DNA of 64,000 nucleotides from assembly GCF_019049325.1 (NCBI RefSeq), contig NZ_JAGMUO010000065.1:620001-684000 (forward strand). The letters are read 5' to 3'. Of the stretch, positions 7,337 through 16,795 are shown piece after piece. Both the position numbers and the translations under genes were made by a program. The notes below the pieces were generated by a model, which was not told where the DNA came from, made no database searches, and was given only the letters and a program-made list of their open reading frames with translations. The stretch's first letter is position 1, and each line of letters begins with the position of its first letter. Source of the DNA: Streptomyces sp. AC512_CC834. Its GTDB lineage: Bacteria; Actinomycetota; Actinomycetes; Streptomycetales; Streptomycetaceae.

Positions 7337-9376
7337 ATGGCAACCCACTCGCAGGCCGCCGCCCTGCTCGCCCGTTCCCATCGGCTCGGCGCTGATGCGC
7401 GGAACACCAACTACGCCGGGGGCAACGCGTCCGCGAAAGGCACCGGGACCGATCCCGTCACCGGGGGTGATGTGGAGCTGATGTGGGTCAAGGGGTCCGG
7501 TGGGGATCTCGGGACGCTCACCGAGGGCGGGCTCGCCGTGCTGCGGCTGGACCGGATGCGGGCGCTCAAGGGCGTCTACCCGGGCGTGGAGCGCGAGGAC
7601 GAGATGGTCGCCGCCTTCGACTACTGCCTGCACGGCAAGGGCGGTGCGGCGCCCTCGATCGACACGGCGATGCACGGGCTCGTGGAGGCCGCGCACGTCG
7701 ACCACCTCCACCCGGACTCGGGGATCGCGCTGGCCTGCGCGGCGGACGGCGAGAAGCTGACCGCCGAGTGCTTCGGCGACACCGTGGTGTGGGTGCCGTG
7801 GCGGCGGCCCGGGTTCCAGTTGGGGCTGGACATCGCAGCCGTGAAAGAGGCCAACCCGCGGGCGATCGGATGCGTGCTCGGCGGGCACGGCATCACGGCG
7901 TGGGGCGACACCTCCGAGGAGTGCGAGCGCAACTCGCTGCACATCATCCGCACCGCGGAGGCCTTCCTCGCCGAACGTGGGAAGGCCGAGCCGTTCGGCC
8001 CGGTGATCGACGGGTACGTGGCGCTGCCCGAGGCCGAGCGGCGGGAGCGGGCGGCGGCGCTGGCGCCGTACGTCCGCGCTCTCGCCTCCCGGGACCGGCC
8101 GCAGGTCGGGCACTTCACCGACGCGGACGTGGTGCTGGACTTCCTCGCCCGCGCCGGGCACCCGCGCCTCGCCGCGCTCGGTACCTCCTGCCCGGACCAC
8201 TTCCTGCGCACCAAGGTCCGGCCGCTGGTCCTTGACCTGCCGCCGAGCGCGTCGCCTGCCGAAGCCGTCGCCCGGCTGAAGGAGCTGCACGCCGCCTACC
8301 GCGAGGAGTACGCCGCCTACTACGAGCGGCACGCCGAGCCGGACTCCCCCGCCATGCGCGGCGCCGACCCGGCGATCGTGCTGGTGCCGGGCGTGGGCAT
8401 GTTCAGCTTCGGCAAGGACAAGCAGACCGCCCGGGTGGCCGGCGAGTTCTACGTCAACGCGGTCAACGTGATGCGCGGGGCGGAGGCGGTGTCGTCGTAC
8501 GCGCCGATCGAGGAGTCGGAGAAGTTCCGCATCGAGTACTGGGCGCTGGAGGAGGCCAAGCTCCGGCGGATGCCGAAGCCCAAGCCGCTCGCCACGCGCG
8601 TCGCGCTCGTCACCGGCGCGGGCAGCGGGATCGGGAAGGCCGTCGCGCGGCGGCTGGCCGCCGAGGGCGCGTGTGTGGTCGTGGCCGACCTGAACGCCGA
8701 GAACGCGGCGGCGGTGGCAAAGGAGCTGGGCGGGGCCGACAAGGCCGTGGCCGTGCGTGTCGACGTCACCTCCGAGGAGCAGATCGCGGGCGCCTTCAAG
8801 GCGGCCCTGCTCGCCTTCGGCGGGGTCGACCTGGTGGTCAACAACGCGGGGATCTCCATCTCCAAGCCGCTGCTGGAGACCACGGCCAAGGACTGGGACC
8901 TCCAGCACGACATCATGGCCCGCGGCTCCTTCCTCGTCTCGCGCGAGGCGGCCCGGGTGATGACGGCGCAGGAGCTGGGCGGCGACATCGTCTACATCGC
9001 GTCGAAGAACGCCGTGTTCGCGGGCCCGAACAACATCGCCTACTCCGCCACCAAGGCCGACCAGGCGCACCAGGTGCGCCTCCTCGCCGCCGAGCTGGGC
9101 GAGCTGGGCATCCGCGTCAACGGGGTCAACCCGGACGGCGTGGTGCGCGGTTCGGGGATCTTCGCGGGCGGCTGGGGTGCTCGGCGCGCGGCGGTGTACG
9201 GGGTGCCGGAGGAGAAGCTGGGCGAGTTCTACGCGCAGCGCACGCTGCTCAAGCGCGAGGTGCTGCCCGAGCATGTCGCGAACGCCGTGTTCGCGCTGAC
9301 CGGCGGCGACCTGACCCACACCACCGGCCTGCACGTCCCGGTCGACGCCGGTGTCGCCGCCGCGTTCCTGCGATGA
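7337..9376 (+). CDS. rhaEW: Bifunctional rhamnulose-1-phosphate aldolase / L-lactaldehyde dehydrogenase
   Basis: This 679-residue fusion pairs an N-terminal class II aldolase (about 1-420) with a short-chain dehydrogenase (about 425-679). The aldolase has the zinc-ligand segment EAAHVDHLHPDS and cleaves rhamnulose-1-phosphate to dihydroxyacetone phosphate and L-lactaldehyde. The dehydrogenase has the TGAGSGIG nucleotide loop near residue 427 and a YSATK catalytic motif near 569, and would oxidise lactaldehyde to L-lactate. The length matches the known fused enzyme. Its stop overlaps the start of the kinase gene (ATGA). Confidence 0.94.
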   Translation: MATHSQAAALLARSHRLGADARNTNYAGGNASAKGTGTDPVTGGDVELMWVKGSGGDLGTLTEGGLAVLRLDRMRALKGVYPGVEREDEMVAAFDYCLHGKGGAAPSIDTAMHGLVEAAHVDHLHPDSGIALACAADGEKLTAECFGDTVVWVPWRRPGFQLGLDIAAVKEANPRAIGCVLGGHGITAWGDTSEECERNSLHIIRTAEAFLAERGKAEPFGPVIDGYVALPEAERRERAAALAPYVRALASRDRPQVGHFTDADVVLDFLARAGHPRLAALGTSCPDHFLRTKVRPLVLDLPPSASPAEAVARLKELHAAYREEYAAYYERHAEPDSPAMRGADPAIVLVPGVGMFSFGKDKQTARVAGEFYVNAVNVMRGAEAVSSYAPIEESEKFRIEYWALEEAKLRRMPKPKPLATRVALVTGAGSGIGKAVARRLAAEGACVVVADLNAENAAAVAKELGGADKAVAVRVDVTSEEQIAGAFKAALLAFGGVDLVVNNAGISISKPLLETTAKDWDLQHDIMARGSFLVSREAARVMTAQELGGDIVYIASKNAVFAGPNNIAYSATKADQAHQVRLLAAELGELGIRVNGVNPDGVVRGSGIFAGGWGARRAAVYGVPEEKLGEFYAQRTLLKREVLPEHVANAVFALTGGDLTHTTGLHVPVDAGVAAAFLR

Positions 9377-10827
9377 GCACTGCCGTGGGCGTCAAGGCGT
9401 ACGCCGCGGTCGACCTCGGCGCGTCCAGCGGGCGCGTCATGGTCGGCCGCGTCGGCCCCGACCGGCTGGAGCTGACCGAGGCGCACCGCTTCCCCAACCG
9501 GCCGGTCCGTACGCCAGACGGGCTGCGCTGGGACATCCTCGCGCTGTACGCCGGTGTGCTGGACGGGCTGCGGGCGGCCGGCCCGGTGGACTCGGTCGGC
9601 GTCGACGGCTGGGCTGTGGACTACGGGCTGCTGGACGCGGACGGGGCGCTGCTCGGCAACCCCGTGCACTACCGCGACGCCCGCACCGAGGGCGTCGCGC
9701 AGAAGGTGTGGGCCACGCTGCCGGCCGAGGAGCTGTACGGGGCGACCGGGTTGCAGCACGCGCCCTTCAACACCCTGTACCAGCTCGTCGCCGCCCGCGG
9801 CACGGCCCAGTTCACCGCGGCCCGGCGGCTGTTGCTGGTCCCGGATCTGCTGGCCTACTGGCTGACCGGCGAGCAGGGCACGGAGCTGACCAACGCCTCC
9901 ACCACCCAGTTGATCGACCCCCGCACCCGGGACTGGTCACGGGAGGTCGCGGCCCGGCTGGGGATCGACCTCGGCCTGTTCGCGCCGCTGCGCCGGCCCG
10001 GGGACGCGGCGGGGCTGCTGCGGCCGGCGGTGCTGGAGGAGACGGGACTTACGGGACCCGTGCCGGTGACGGCGGTCGGGTCGCACGACACCGCCTCCGC
10101 GGTGGCCGCCGTACCGGCCTCGGACGAGCGGTTCGCGTACATCTGCACCGGCACCTGGTCGCTGGCCGGTCTGGAGCTGGGCGCGCCGGTGCTGACGGAG
10201 GAGAGCCGCGCCGCCAACTTCACCAACGAACTCGGGCTGGACGGCACCGTCCGCTACCTGCGCAACATCATGGGGCTGTGGCTGCTCCAGGAGTCCGTGC
10301 GGGCCTGGGGCGACCCAGATCTGGGCGCGCTGCTGCTCGAGGCGGCCCGGGTGCCGGCGCTTCGGTCGGTGGTGGACGCGGGTGACGCGGCGTTCCTCGC
10401 GCCGGGCCGGATGCCGGAGCGGATCGCCGAGGCGTGCCGTGCGTCGGGGCAGCCGGTGCCCCGGGCACCCGCCGAGGTGACCCGCTGCATCCTCGACTCG
10501 CTGGCGCTGGCCCACCGTCGGGCCGTCCAGGACGCCCAGCGGCTGGCCGGGCACCCGGTGTACGTCGTGCACGTCGTCGGCGGGGGCACCCGCAACGCCC
10601 TGTTGTGCCAGCTCACCGCCGACGCCTGCGGGCTGCCGGTGGTGGCGGGCCCGGCGGAGGCCGCCGCGCTCGGCAACGTCCTGGTGCAGGCCCGCACCCA
10701 CGGGCTGGTCGGCGACCTGGCCGGGATGCGCCGACTGCTGGCGCGCACCCAGTCGTTGACCCGGTACGAGCCGCGCGGCGGCACGGCCCGCTGGCGGGCG
10801 GCCGAGGCCCGACTCGCCGACCGGTGA
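9373..10827 (+). CDS. rhaB: L-rhamnulokinase
   Basis: This 484-residue FGGY-family carbohydrate kinase phosphorylates L-rhamnulose at C1. The N-terminal phosphate-binding loop AAVDLGASSGRVMVG, the segment GVDGWAVDYGLLD, the catalytic-site region VGSHDTASAVAAVP and the C-terminal VHVVGGGTRNALLCQLTAD are typical. It is translationally coupled to the upstream fusion gene by ATGA and completes isomerase-kinase-aldolase-dehydrogenase. No stop-to-start coupling joins it to lutA, which begins 114 bp later. Confidence 0.94.
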   Translation: MSTAVGVKAYAAVDLGASSGRVMVGRVGPDRLELTEAHRFPNRPVRTPDGLRWDILALYAGVLDGLRAAGPVDSVGVDGWAVDYGLLDADGALLGNPVHYRDARTEGVAQKVWATLPAEELYGATGLQHAPFNTLYQLVAARGTAQFTAARRLLLVPDLLAYWLTGEQGTELTNASTTQLIDPRTRDWSREVAARLGIDLGLFAPLRRPGDAAGLLRPAVLEETGLTGPVPVTAVGSHDTASAVAAVPASDERFAYICTGTWSLAGLELGAPVLTEESRAANFTNELGLDGTVRYLRNIMGLWLLQESVRAWGDPDLGALLLEAARVPALRSVVDAGDAAFLAPGRMPERIAEACRASGQPVPRAPAEVTRCILDSLALAHRRAVQDAQRLAGHPVYVVHVVGGGTRNALLCQLTADACGLPVVAGPAEAAALGNVLVQARTHGLVGDLAGMRRLLARTQSLTRYEPRGGTARWRAAEARLADR

Positions 10828-10875
10828 ACCGGGTCTCCCCGAAGCGCGTCCCGGCGACTACCCTGCGCTCATCAT

Positions 10876-10886
10876 TCATCCGATGA
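10876..10886. promoter_or_regulatory. Short palindrome upstream of lutABC, possible GntR/FCD operator
   Basis: TCATC-C-GATGA lies about 55 bp before the lutA start. Similar short ATCAT/ATGAT-type palindromes are bound by FadR-like GntR regulators, a class that often controls lactate-utilisation genes. No regulator gene of that class is in the window, so the assignment is tentative. Confidence 0.35.
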
Positions 10887-10894
10887 TCGAACCC

Positions 10895-10921
10895 ACCGAA
10901 CTCACCGAACTCACTCAACCC
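10895..10921. repeat. 9-bp tandem repeat before lutA
   Basis: ACCGAACTC occurs at 10895 and 10904, with a third degenerate copy after it, in the leader just upstream of the lutA ribosome-binding site (GAGGAG). Confidence 0.65.
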
Positions 10922-10941
10922 ATCGAACACGAGGAGCCGCG

Positions 10942-11697
10942 ATGCGTGTCGCTCTGTTCCTGACCTGCGTCAACGACACGCTCTATCCGGACACCGGCCG
11001 TGCCGTCGTGAAGCTCCTCACCAAACTGGGCGTCGACGTCGACTTCCCGATGGCCCAGACCTGTTGCGGGCAGGCGCACTACAACACCGGCTACCGGCAC
11101 GAGGCCGAGCCGCTGGCCCGGCACTTCGCCGACGTCTTCGGGGCCTACGACGCGGTCGTGACGCCCTCGGGCTCGTGCGGGGCGATGGTGCGGGAGTTGT
11201 ACCCGCGGATGGGAGAGCGGGCGCGGGCCGAGGGGCGCGGGGACACGCTCGCGGCCACCCTGGCGCCGGTGGTGCCGAAGACGTACGAGCTGACGGAGTT
11301 CCTCGTGGACGTGCTGGGCGTGACGGACGTGGGGGCGTACTACCCGCACACGGTGACGTACCACCCGACCTGCCACGGTCTGCGGAGTCTGGGCCTGGGC
11401 GAGAGGCCCAGGCGGCTCCTGGAGGCGGTGAAGGGGCTGGAGCTGGTGGAGCTGCCGGGCGCCGAGGAGTGCTGCGGCTTCGGCGGCACCTTCGCCGTGA
11501 AGAACTCCGACGTGTCGGCGGCGATGGGCGCGGACAAGGTGCGCAACGCCGAGTCCACGGGCGCGGACGTGCTGTGCGCGGCCGACAACTCCTGTCTGAT
11601 GCACATCGGCGGCACCATGACACGGCTGCGCACGGGCATGCGGCCGGTGCACCTCGCGGAGATCCTGGCGGGCACGGAGGAGGCGGCGGCCGTATGA
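10942..11697 (+). CDS. lutA: L-lactate utilisation protein A (Fe-S oxidoreductase, CCG domains)
   Basis: This 251-residue cytoplasmic protein has two CCG-type cysteine-rich domains (CCGQAHYNTG near residue 37 and CCGFGGTFA near 176), as in LutA/LldE and heterodisulfide-reductase subunits. With LutB and LutC it forms an iron-sulfur complex that oxidises L-lactate to pyruvate. An AGGAG precedes the ATG. Its stop overlaps the lutB start (ATGA). Its position right after the rhamnose genes fits, because the aldolase/dehydrogenase route ends in L-lactate. Confidence 0.93.
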   Translation: MRVALFLTCVNDTLYPDTGRAVVKLLTKLGVDVDFPMAQTCCGQAHYNTGYRHEAEPLARHFADVFGAYDAVVTPSGSCGAMVRELYPRMGERARAEGRGDTLAATLAPVVPKTYELTEFLVDVLGVTDVGAYYPHTVTYHPTCHGLRSLGLGERPRRLLEAVKGLELVELPGAEECCGFGGTFAVKNSDVSAAMGADKVRNAESTGADVLCAADNSCLMHIGGTMTRLRTGMRPVHLAEILAGTEEAAAV

Positions 11698-13187
11698 GCG
11701 GGACGTATCTGGGGATGCCCGCCTTTCCCGAGGCGGCGCGGGAGGCCGTGGGCAACGCGACGCTGCGCGGCAATCTGCGCCACGCCACGCACACCATCCG
11801 CGACAAGCGGGCCCGCGCGGTCGCGGAGCTGGACGACTGGGCGGCGCTGCGGGAGGCCGGGAAGCAGATCAAGGACCACACGCTGCGCCATCTCGACCGG
11901 TATCTGGTGCAGGTGGAGGAGGCGGTCACGGCGGCCGGCGGGACCGTGCACTGGGCCGCCGACGCGGACGAGGCCAACGAGATCGTCGCCCGCCTGGTCG
12001 AGGAGGTCGACAGCGGTGACACGGACCGGCGTGAGGTCGTCAAGGTCAAGTCGATGGCGACGCAGGAGATCGCCCTCAACGAGGCGCTCGAGGCCCGGGG
12101 CATCCACGCCTACGAGACCGATCTCGCCGAGCTGATCGTGCAGTTGGGCAAGGACCGGCCCTCGCACATCCTGGTGCCGGCCATCCACCGCAACCGCGGC
12201 GAGATCCGCGACATCTTCCGCTCCGAGATGGGCGAGTGGGGCCGTCCGGCGCCCGAGGACCTGACGGACACGCCCGCGGAGCTCGCCGAGGCGGCCCGGC
12301 TGCACCTGCGGGAGAAGTTCCTGCGGGCCAAGGTCGGCATCTCGGGCGCCAACTTCGTGGTGGCCGAGACCGGCACGCTGGTGGTCGTGGAGTCCGAGGG
12401 CAACGGCCGGATGTGCCTGACCCTGCCCGAGACGCTGATCTCGGTCGTCGGCATCGAGAAGATCGTGCCGAGGTGGCAGGACCTGGAGGTCTTCCTGCAG
12501 ACCCTCCCCCGCTCCTCGACGGCCGAGCGCATGAACCCGTACACGTCCATGTGGACCGGCACCACCGACGAGGACGGCCCGCGGAACTTCCATCTGGTGC
12601 TGCTGGACAACGGGCGCACCGACACCCTCGCCGACGAGGTCGGCCGCCAGGCGCTGCGCTGCATCCGCTGCTCGGCCTGCCTGAACGTGTGCCCGGTGTA
12701 CGAGCGGGCCGGCGGCCACGCCTACGGCTCGGTGTACCCGGGCCCGATCGGCGCGATCCTGAGCCCTCAACTGCGGGGCACGGGCAGCGACATCGACGCC
12801 TCCCTGCCGTACGCGTCCTCGCTGTGCGGCGCCTGCTACGAGGTGTGCCCGGTCGCCATCGACATCCCCGAGGTGCTGGTGCACCTGCGGGAGCGGGTGG
12901 TGCAGGGCGGGCCGGCCGTCCGGCACGGCAACCGGGTCGTCCTGAAACCGGCGAAGGGACACGCCGCCGAGCGGGCGGCGATGCGGGCGGCGCAGTGGGC
13001 GTTCACGCACCCGGGCGCTCTGCGGACCGGCCAGCGGCTGGCGTCGCGCACCCGCCGCCTGCACCCGCGCACCCTGCCGGGCCCTGGCCGGGCGTGGAGC
13101 GGCAGCCGGGACCTTCCGCCGGTGCCCGCGGAGCCGTTCCGGGACTGGTGGCAGCGCACCCACGGTGGGAAGGGCAGAGCGAAGTGA
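11694..13187 (+). CDS. lutB: L-lactate utilisation protein B (ferredoxin-like, LUD domain)
   Basis: This 497-residue LutB/LldF protein has a LUD (DUF162) domain in the N-terminal half, with GISGANFVVAETGTLVVVESEGNG. Two 4Fe-4S clusters follow: CIRCSACLNVCPVY from about residue 323 and CGACYEVCPVAIDIP from about 378. A C-terminal tail with FRDWWQRTHGGK is usual for the family. The gene overlaps its neighbours on both sides by start/stop sharing. It transfers electrons in lactate oxidation, with the final acceptor unknown. Confidence 0.94.
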   Translation: MSGTYLGMPAFPEAAREAVGNATLRGNLRHATHTIRDKRARAVAELDDWAALREAGKQIKDHTLRHLDRYLVQVEEAVTAAGGTVHWAADADEANEIVARLVEEVDSGDTDRREVVKVKSMATQEIALNEALEARGIHAYETDLAELIVQLGKDRPSHILVPAIHRNRGEIRDIFRSEMGEWGRPAPEDLTDTPAELAEAARLHLREKFLRAKVGISGANFVVAETGTLVVVESEGNGRMCLTLPETLISVVGIEKIVPRWQDLEVFLQTLPRSSTAERMNPYTSMWTGTTDEDGPRNFHLVLLDNGRTDTLADEVGRQALRCIRCSACLNVCPVYERAGGHAYGSVYPGPIGAILSPQLRGTGSDIDASLPYASSLCGACYEVCPVAIDIPEVLVHLRERVVQGGPAVRHGNRVVLKPAKGHAAERAAMRAAQWAFTHPGALRTGQRLASRTRRLHPRTLPGPGRAWSGSRDLPPVPAEPFRDWWQRTHGGKGRAK

Positions 13188-13858
13188 GCAGCAGGGAACG
13201 CATCCTGGGCCGGGTCCGGCGGGCACTGGCGGACGTGCCGGGCGACGGGACGTCGTACGAGGAAGTGCCGTACGGGGAAGTGCCGTACGGGGAGGCGGTC
13301 GCGCGGGACTATCTGCGCGAGCACGGGCGGCGGACGGCCGCCGAGACGGTGGAGCTGCTCGCCGAGAACCTGGCGGACTACCGGGCGGTCGTGCACCGGT
13401 GTACGGACGGGCAGTTGTCCGAGCTGCTCGCCCGTCTCCTGTCCGCGCGCGGTTCGGGGAGCGTGGTGGTTCCCCCGGGGCTGCCGACGGGGTGGCTGGA
13501 GGCCGTCGACGCGACGCTCGTCCAGGACCTGGCGGCGAGTACGGCACCGGAACTCGACCGGGTCGACAGCGTGGTGACCGGCTGTGCCGTCGCCGTCGCC
13601 GAGACCGGGACGATCGTCCTGGACGGCTCCCCCGATCAGGGGCGGCGGCGTATCACCCTCGTGCCCGACCACCACATCTGCGTCGTGCGGGTGCCCGGCC
13701 AGGTGGTGTCCTCCGTCCCGCAGGCGCTCGAACGCCTCGACCCGGCCCGTCCGTTGACGTGGATCTCCGGTCCGTCGGCGACCAGTGACATCGAGCTGGA
13801 CCGGGTCGAGGGGGTGCACGGTCCGCGCACCCTGGAGGTGGTGCTGGTCGCGGGGTGA
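13184..13858 (+). CDS. lutC: L-lactate utilisation protein C (LUD domain)
   Basis: This 224-residue protein has a LUD/DUF162 domain (SVVTGCAVAVAETGTIVLDG, then LVPDHHICVVRVPGQVVSSVPQAL and ISGPSATSDIELDRVEGVHGP), the third part of the LutABC complex. The GTG start at 13184 overlaps the lutB stop. A small duplication near residues 24-35 (EEVPYGEVPYGE) comes from a repeated 12-bp unit. The stop lies four bases from the end of the convergent gene, so the two 3' ends abut. Confidence 0.93.
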   Translation: MSSRERILGRVRRALADVPGDGTSYEEVPYGEVPYGEAVARDYLREHGRRTAAETVELLAENLADYRAVVHRCTDGQLSELLARLLSARGSGSVVVPPGLPTGWLEAVDATLVQDLAASTAPELDRVDSVVTGCAVAVAETGTIVLDGSPDQGRRRITLVPDHHICVVRVPGQVVSSVPQALERLDPARPLTWISGPSATSDIELDRVEGVHGPRTLEVVLVAG

Positions 13859-13862
13859 ATGG

Positions 13863-14510
13863 TCACCCGGCCCTCAGGACGGCGGCGGGCAGCGTCCCCG
13901 TGACGATCAGGTCCCTGGGCAGCGAGAGCTCGAAGAGGGACTCCAGGACCTCCAGCGAGGTCCGGTGCACCGTGCGCGGGTCGAGGTCGTGGTCGGGCAG
14001 TCCGGCAGCCGTCAGTACGGCCTCGACGCGGGGTGCGATCTCCGGGTCTCCTATGACGCCGTCGGGGCCCCAGGAGCCGTCCAGATGCAGGTTGAAGGCG
14101 CACATGTCACGCCCGTCGTGGCGGTACGCGAACTGCGGCGGCACCGATTTCATGTTCTGCTCGTCGTGCTCGAGCTGGAAGATGTGGGCACCGCCGCGGG
14201 AGAGCGGGGGCTCGGCGCCGAACTTGCAGGGCCACCCTCCGCACTTGACGGCGAACGACCACTCGCCGCTCTCCCCGTGGCGCAGGGCGAGACCGTCGTG
14301 GGGAGCCTCCCCGTAGAAGCCCTCCAGCACGTCGTGGACCTGGGTGTGGGTGAGTTCCCCGATGGCGTGTGCCCTGCGCTTCGCATTGAACACGGTCCGG
14401 GTCATGCGCGACACCAGCTCGTCGGAGGCGAGTTCGCGGGACATCACCACGCTGTAGCCCTCGTAGGAGAGGCACTGGGGTTCGGCGAGCCAGGCTATTC
14501 CGTCCGTCAT
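13863..14510 (-). CDS. Uncharacterised actinomycete protein (DUF6461-like)
   Basis: This 215-residue cytoplasmic protein has no signal or membrane segment. The N terminus (WLAEPQCLSYEGYSVVMSRELASDELVSRM) resembles the self-contained DUF6461 group common in Streptomyces; this is recalled, not searched. The centre contains a Cys pair (CGGWPCKFG) and a C-terminal region ending in a hydrophobic tail. The ATG at 14510 is preferred; another in-frame ATG lies three codons upstream and the frame stays open to 14639. It is divergent from the ABC exporter and convergent with lutC. Function is unknown. Confidence 0.7.
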   Translation of the reverse strand: MTDGIAWLAEPQCLSYEGYSVVMSRELASDELVSRMTRTVFNAKRRAHAIGELTHTQVHDVLEGFYGEAPHDGLALRHGESGEWSFAVKCGGWPCKFGAEPPLSRGGAHIFQLEHDEQNMKSVPPQFAYRHDGRDMCAFNLHLDGSWGPDGVIGDPEIAPRVEAVLTAAGLPDHDLDPRTVHRTSLEVLESLFELSLPRDLIVTGTLPAAVLRAG

Positions 14511-14579
14511 GGCGATCATCGTGACGCATGCCGCCCGGGGTGTCACTGAGTACACCCCCCGATACGGGTTCTGCACCCA

Positions 14580-14639
14580 GTGGCACGCGGCCCCGCGCTC
14601 CGTAGCGTCTTCGGCGAGGCACCGCACTGGGCGTGCCAC
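14580..14639. promoter_or_regulatory. Spaced inverted repeat before the ABC exporter genes
   Basis: GTGGCACGC (14580-14588) and GCGTGCCAC (14631-14639) are perfect 9-bp complements 42 bases apart in the divergent region. They could form a leader hairpin of the exporter mRNA or be two half-sites for a regulator. No regulator gene is adjacent. Confidence 0.4.
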
Positions 14640-14655
14640 ACGGAAGGTGATGACG

Positions 14656-15441
14656 ATGTTTCACTCCGGCGCACGCGGCGACCACGACCCGGGCCCCGCC
14701 CCCGAGGCCCTCAGGCTGGTCAAGGTGACCAGGACCTACGGCTCGGCGGAGAACGCCGTGACCGCCCTGGACGGTGTGACGCTGAGCCTGAGGCGTGGCA
14801 CGTTCACCGCGGTGATGGGGCCGTCGGGCTCGGGCAAGTCCACGCTGCTGCAGTGCGCGGCGGGCCTGGACCGGCCGGACAGCGGTGTCGTGTGCGTGGA
14901 CGGCAAGGAGCTGACGGGGGGCAGTGAGGCGGAGCTGACGAGGTTCCGGCGCGGCCGGGTCGGGTTCGTCTTCCAGCAGTACAACCTGCTGGAGACGCTG
15001 ACGGTCGCCCAGAACACGGTGCTGCCGCTCAAGCTCGCCGGGCGGCGCGTCGACCGCCGGTGGGCCCGGGAGATCCTGACCACGGTCGGCCTCGGGGACC
15101 GGCTCGGTCACCGTCCCGACCAACTGTCCGGCGGTCAGCGGCAGCGGGTGGCGATCGCCCGGGCCCTCGTCACCGAGCCGAGGGTGATCTTCGCGGACGA
15201 GCCGACGGGCGCGCTGGACACGCGCAGCGCACGGCAGGTGTTGCTGCTGCTCCAGGAGGCGGTGCGGGTGCACGGGCGGACGGTGGTGATGGTGACGCAC
15301 GACCCGGTCGCCGCCTCGTACGCCGACTCGGTCGTCTTCCTCGCCGACGGCCGGTCGGCGGGGCGGATGGACGCGCCGACGCCGGACGCGGTCGCGGAGC
15401 GGCTCGCGCACCTGGGCGACGACGTGCCGGCGGGGGTGTGA
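14656..15441 (+). CDS. ABC transporter ATP-binding protein (MacB/LolD type)
   Basis: This 261-residue ATPase has Walker A GPSGSGKST near residue 56, the Q-loop VFQQYNLLETLTV, signature LSGGQRQRVAIARAL near 157 and Walker B VIFADEPTGALD near 177. It is the usual partner of FtsX-type permeases and likely drives efflux or envelope-protein release rather than uptake. The start at 14656 is chosen because GGAAGG lies 8 bases before it; an ATG six bases upstream is too close to the ribosome-binding site. The permease starts four bases after the stop. Confidence 0.92.
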   Translation: MFHSGARGDHDPGPAPEALRLVKVTRTYGSAENAVTALDGVTLSLRRGTFTAVMGPSGSGKSTLLQCAAGLDRPDSGVVCVDGKELTGGSEAELTRFRRGRVGFVFQQYNLLETLTVAQNTVLPLKLAGRRVDRRWAREILTTVGLGDRLGHRPDQLSGGQRQRVAIARALVTEPRVIFADEPTGALDTRSARQVLLLLQEAVRVHGRTVVMVTHDPVAASYADSVVFLADGRSAGRMDAPTPDAVAERLAHLGDDVPAGV

Positions 15442-15444
15442 GCG

Positions 15445-16755
15445 ATGTTCGTACTGGCTCTTCGGTCGATCCGGCGGCGCCCCGGACGGTTCCTCGCGAC
15501 GCTGCTGTCCGCCTTCCTGGGGGCGGCCGTCATCATGACGTTCAACTCGATGCACGACACGGCCGGGCAGGCCGGTGTCGACCCGGTCAGCTCCGAGACG
15601 CTGGGCCTGTCGGCGGGGGTCGTCGGCGGCTACGGGACCCTGCTGGTGTTCTTCGCGGTGGCCTCGACGCTGACGGTCAACGTGCGTCAGCGCACCGCCG
15701 AGCTGGAGTTGCTGCGCTGCTCGGGGGCGACCCCGGCGCAGATCAAGCGGATGGTCGTGGGCGAGGCGGTGGCGGTGGCCCTGGTGGGCGCGGCGCTGGC
15801 GATCGGCCCGGCGATGCTCGGCGGGCGGGCGCTGCTGGCGATGTTCCAGGACAGCGGCCAGGTGGCGGAGTCCGTGGACTACTCCTTCGGTCCGATCGCG
15901 CTGCTGAGCGGCGTGGACGTCACGCTGCTGGCATCGGCGGGCGCCGCGTTCCTGGCGGTGCGGCGGGTGACGCGGGGCAGCCGTGAGCGCGCCGGGGCGA
16001 AGCGGTTTGTGGCTTACGCCGCGCTGGCCACCGGTGCCGCGGGTGCCTGCTCCACCTTCCTGTTCTCCGGGACGGACGAGGCGCTGATGGCGGCGCCCGC
16101 ATACGGGGCGATCCTGCTGTCGGTCGGTTTCGCGCTGCTGTCGCCGCGGCTGCTGAAGGGCGTGCTGGACCGGCTGCCGCTGAGTGGCGCGAGCGGCTGG
16201 CTGGCGGTGCGCAACCTGCGGGAGCGGGCGAGTCATCTGGCCGGGATCCTGGTGTCGTTGATCCTGTTCACGGCGGTGTCGACGGCGACGGTCACGATGC
16301 AGGCGGTGGAGAGCGACGCGGTGAAGGCCTCGGGTCTGGTCAAGTCGGTCGACGCCAAGAACCTGGAGACCCTCAACCTCACGGTGGTCGGCATCATCGC
16401 GGTGTTCGTCTGCGTGATGCTGGTCAACTCGCTGTACGCGGCGACGACGTACCGCTCGCGTGAGTTCGGTCAGCAGCGGCTGGCGGGAGCGACGCCCGGG
16501 CAGGTGCTGGGCGTGGTCGGCGCGGAGGGCGTGATCCTCACGGTCACGGGGGTGTTCTTCGGCACGGTGGCCGCGCTGGCCGGTGTGGTGCCGTTCACCG
16601 TGGTCCGTACCGACGCGGTGCTGCCGGACCAGTTCCTCGGCGTGTGGCTCACGATGGTGTCGGTGGCGGCGGCGGTGACGCTGGGGACGAGCCTCGGGAC
16701 GGCCCGGCGCGTGCTGCGTACACCGGCGGTCGGGGCGGTGGCACTGGCCGCGTGA
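15445..16755 (+). CDS. ABC transporter permease (FtsX-like)
   Basis: This 436-residue membrane protein has an N-terminal membrane anchor and two FtsX-type clusters of membrane helices, one around residues 60-190 and one at the C-terminal end. Conserved signatures are RQRTAELELLRCSGATPAQ and YRSREFGQQRLAGATPGQ, the repeated cytoplasmic coupling segments of this family. It probably works as a dimer with the upstream ATPase. The substrate is unknown; in Streptomyces such pairs often confer self-protection against peptides or lipids, which is only inference here. Confidence 0.92.
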   Translation: MFVLALRSIRRRPGRFLATLLSAFLGAAVIMTFNSMHDTAGQAGVDPVSSETLGLSAGVVGGYGTLLVFFAVASTLTVNVRQRTAELELLRCSGATPAQIKRMVVGEAVAVALVGAALAIGPAMLGGRALLAMFQDSGQVAESVDYSFGPIALLSGVDVTLLASAGAAFLAVRRVTRGSRERAGAKRFVAYAALATGAAGACSTFLFSGTDEALMAAPAYGAILLSVGFALLSPRLLKGVLDRLPLSGASGWLAVRNLRERASHLAGILVSLILFTAVSTATVTMQAVESDAVKASGLVKSVDAKNLETLNLTVVGIIAVFVCVMLVNSLYAATTYRSREFGQQRLAGATPGQVLGVVGAEGVILTVTGVFFGTVAALAGVVPFTVVRTDAVLPDQFLGVWLTMVSVAAAVTLGTSLGTARRVLRTPAVGAVALAA

Positions 16756-16795
16756 GCGGACGCCCGAAGACGACGAAGAGGCCGAAGGGGACGAA

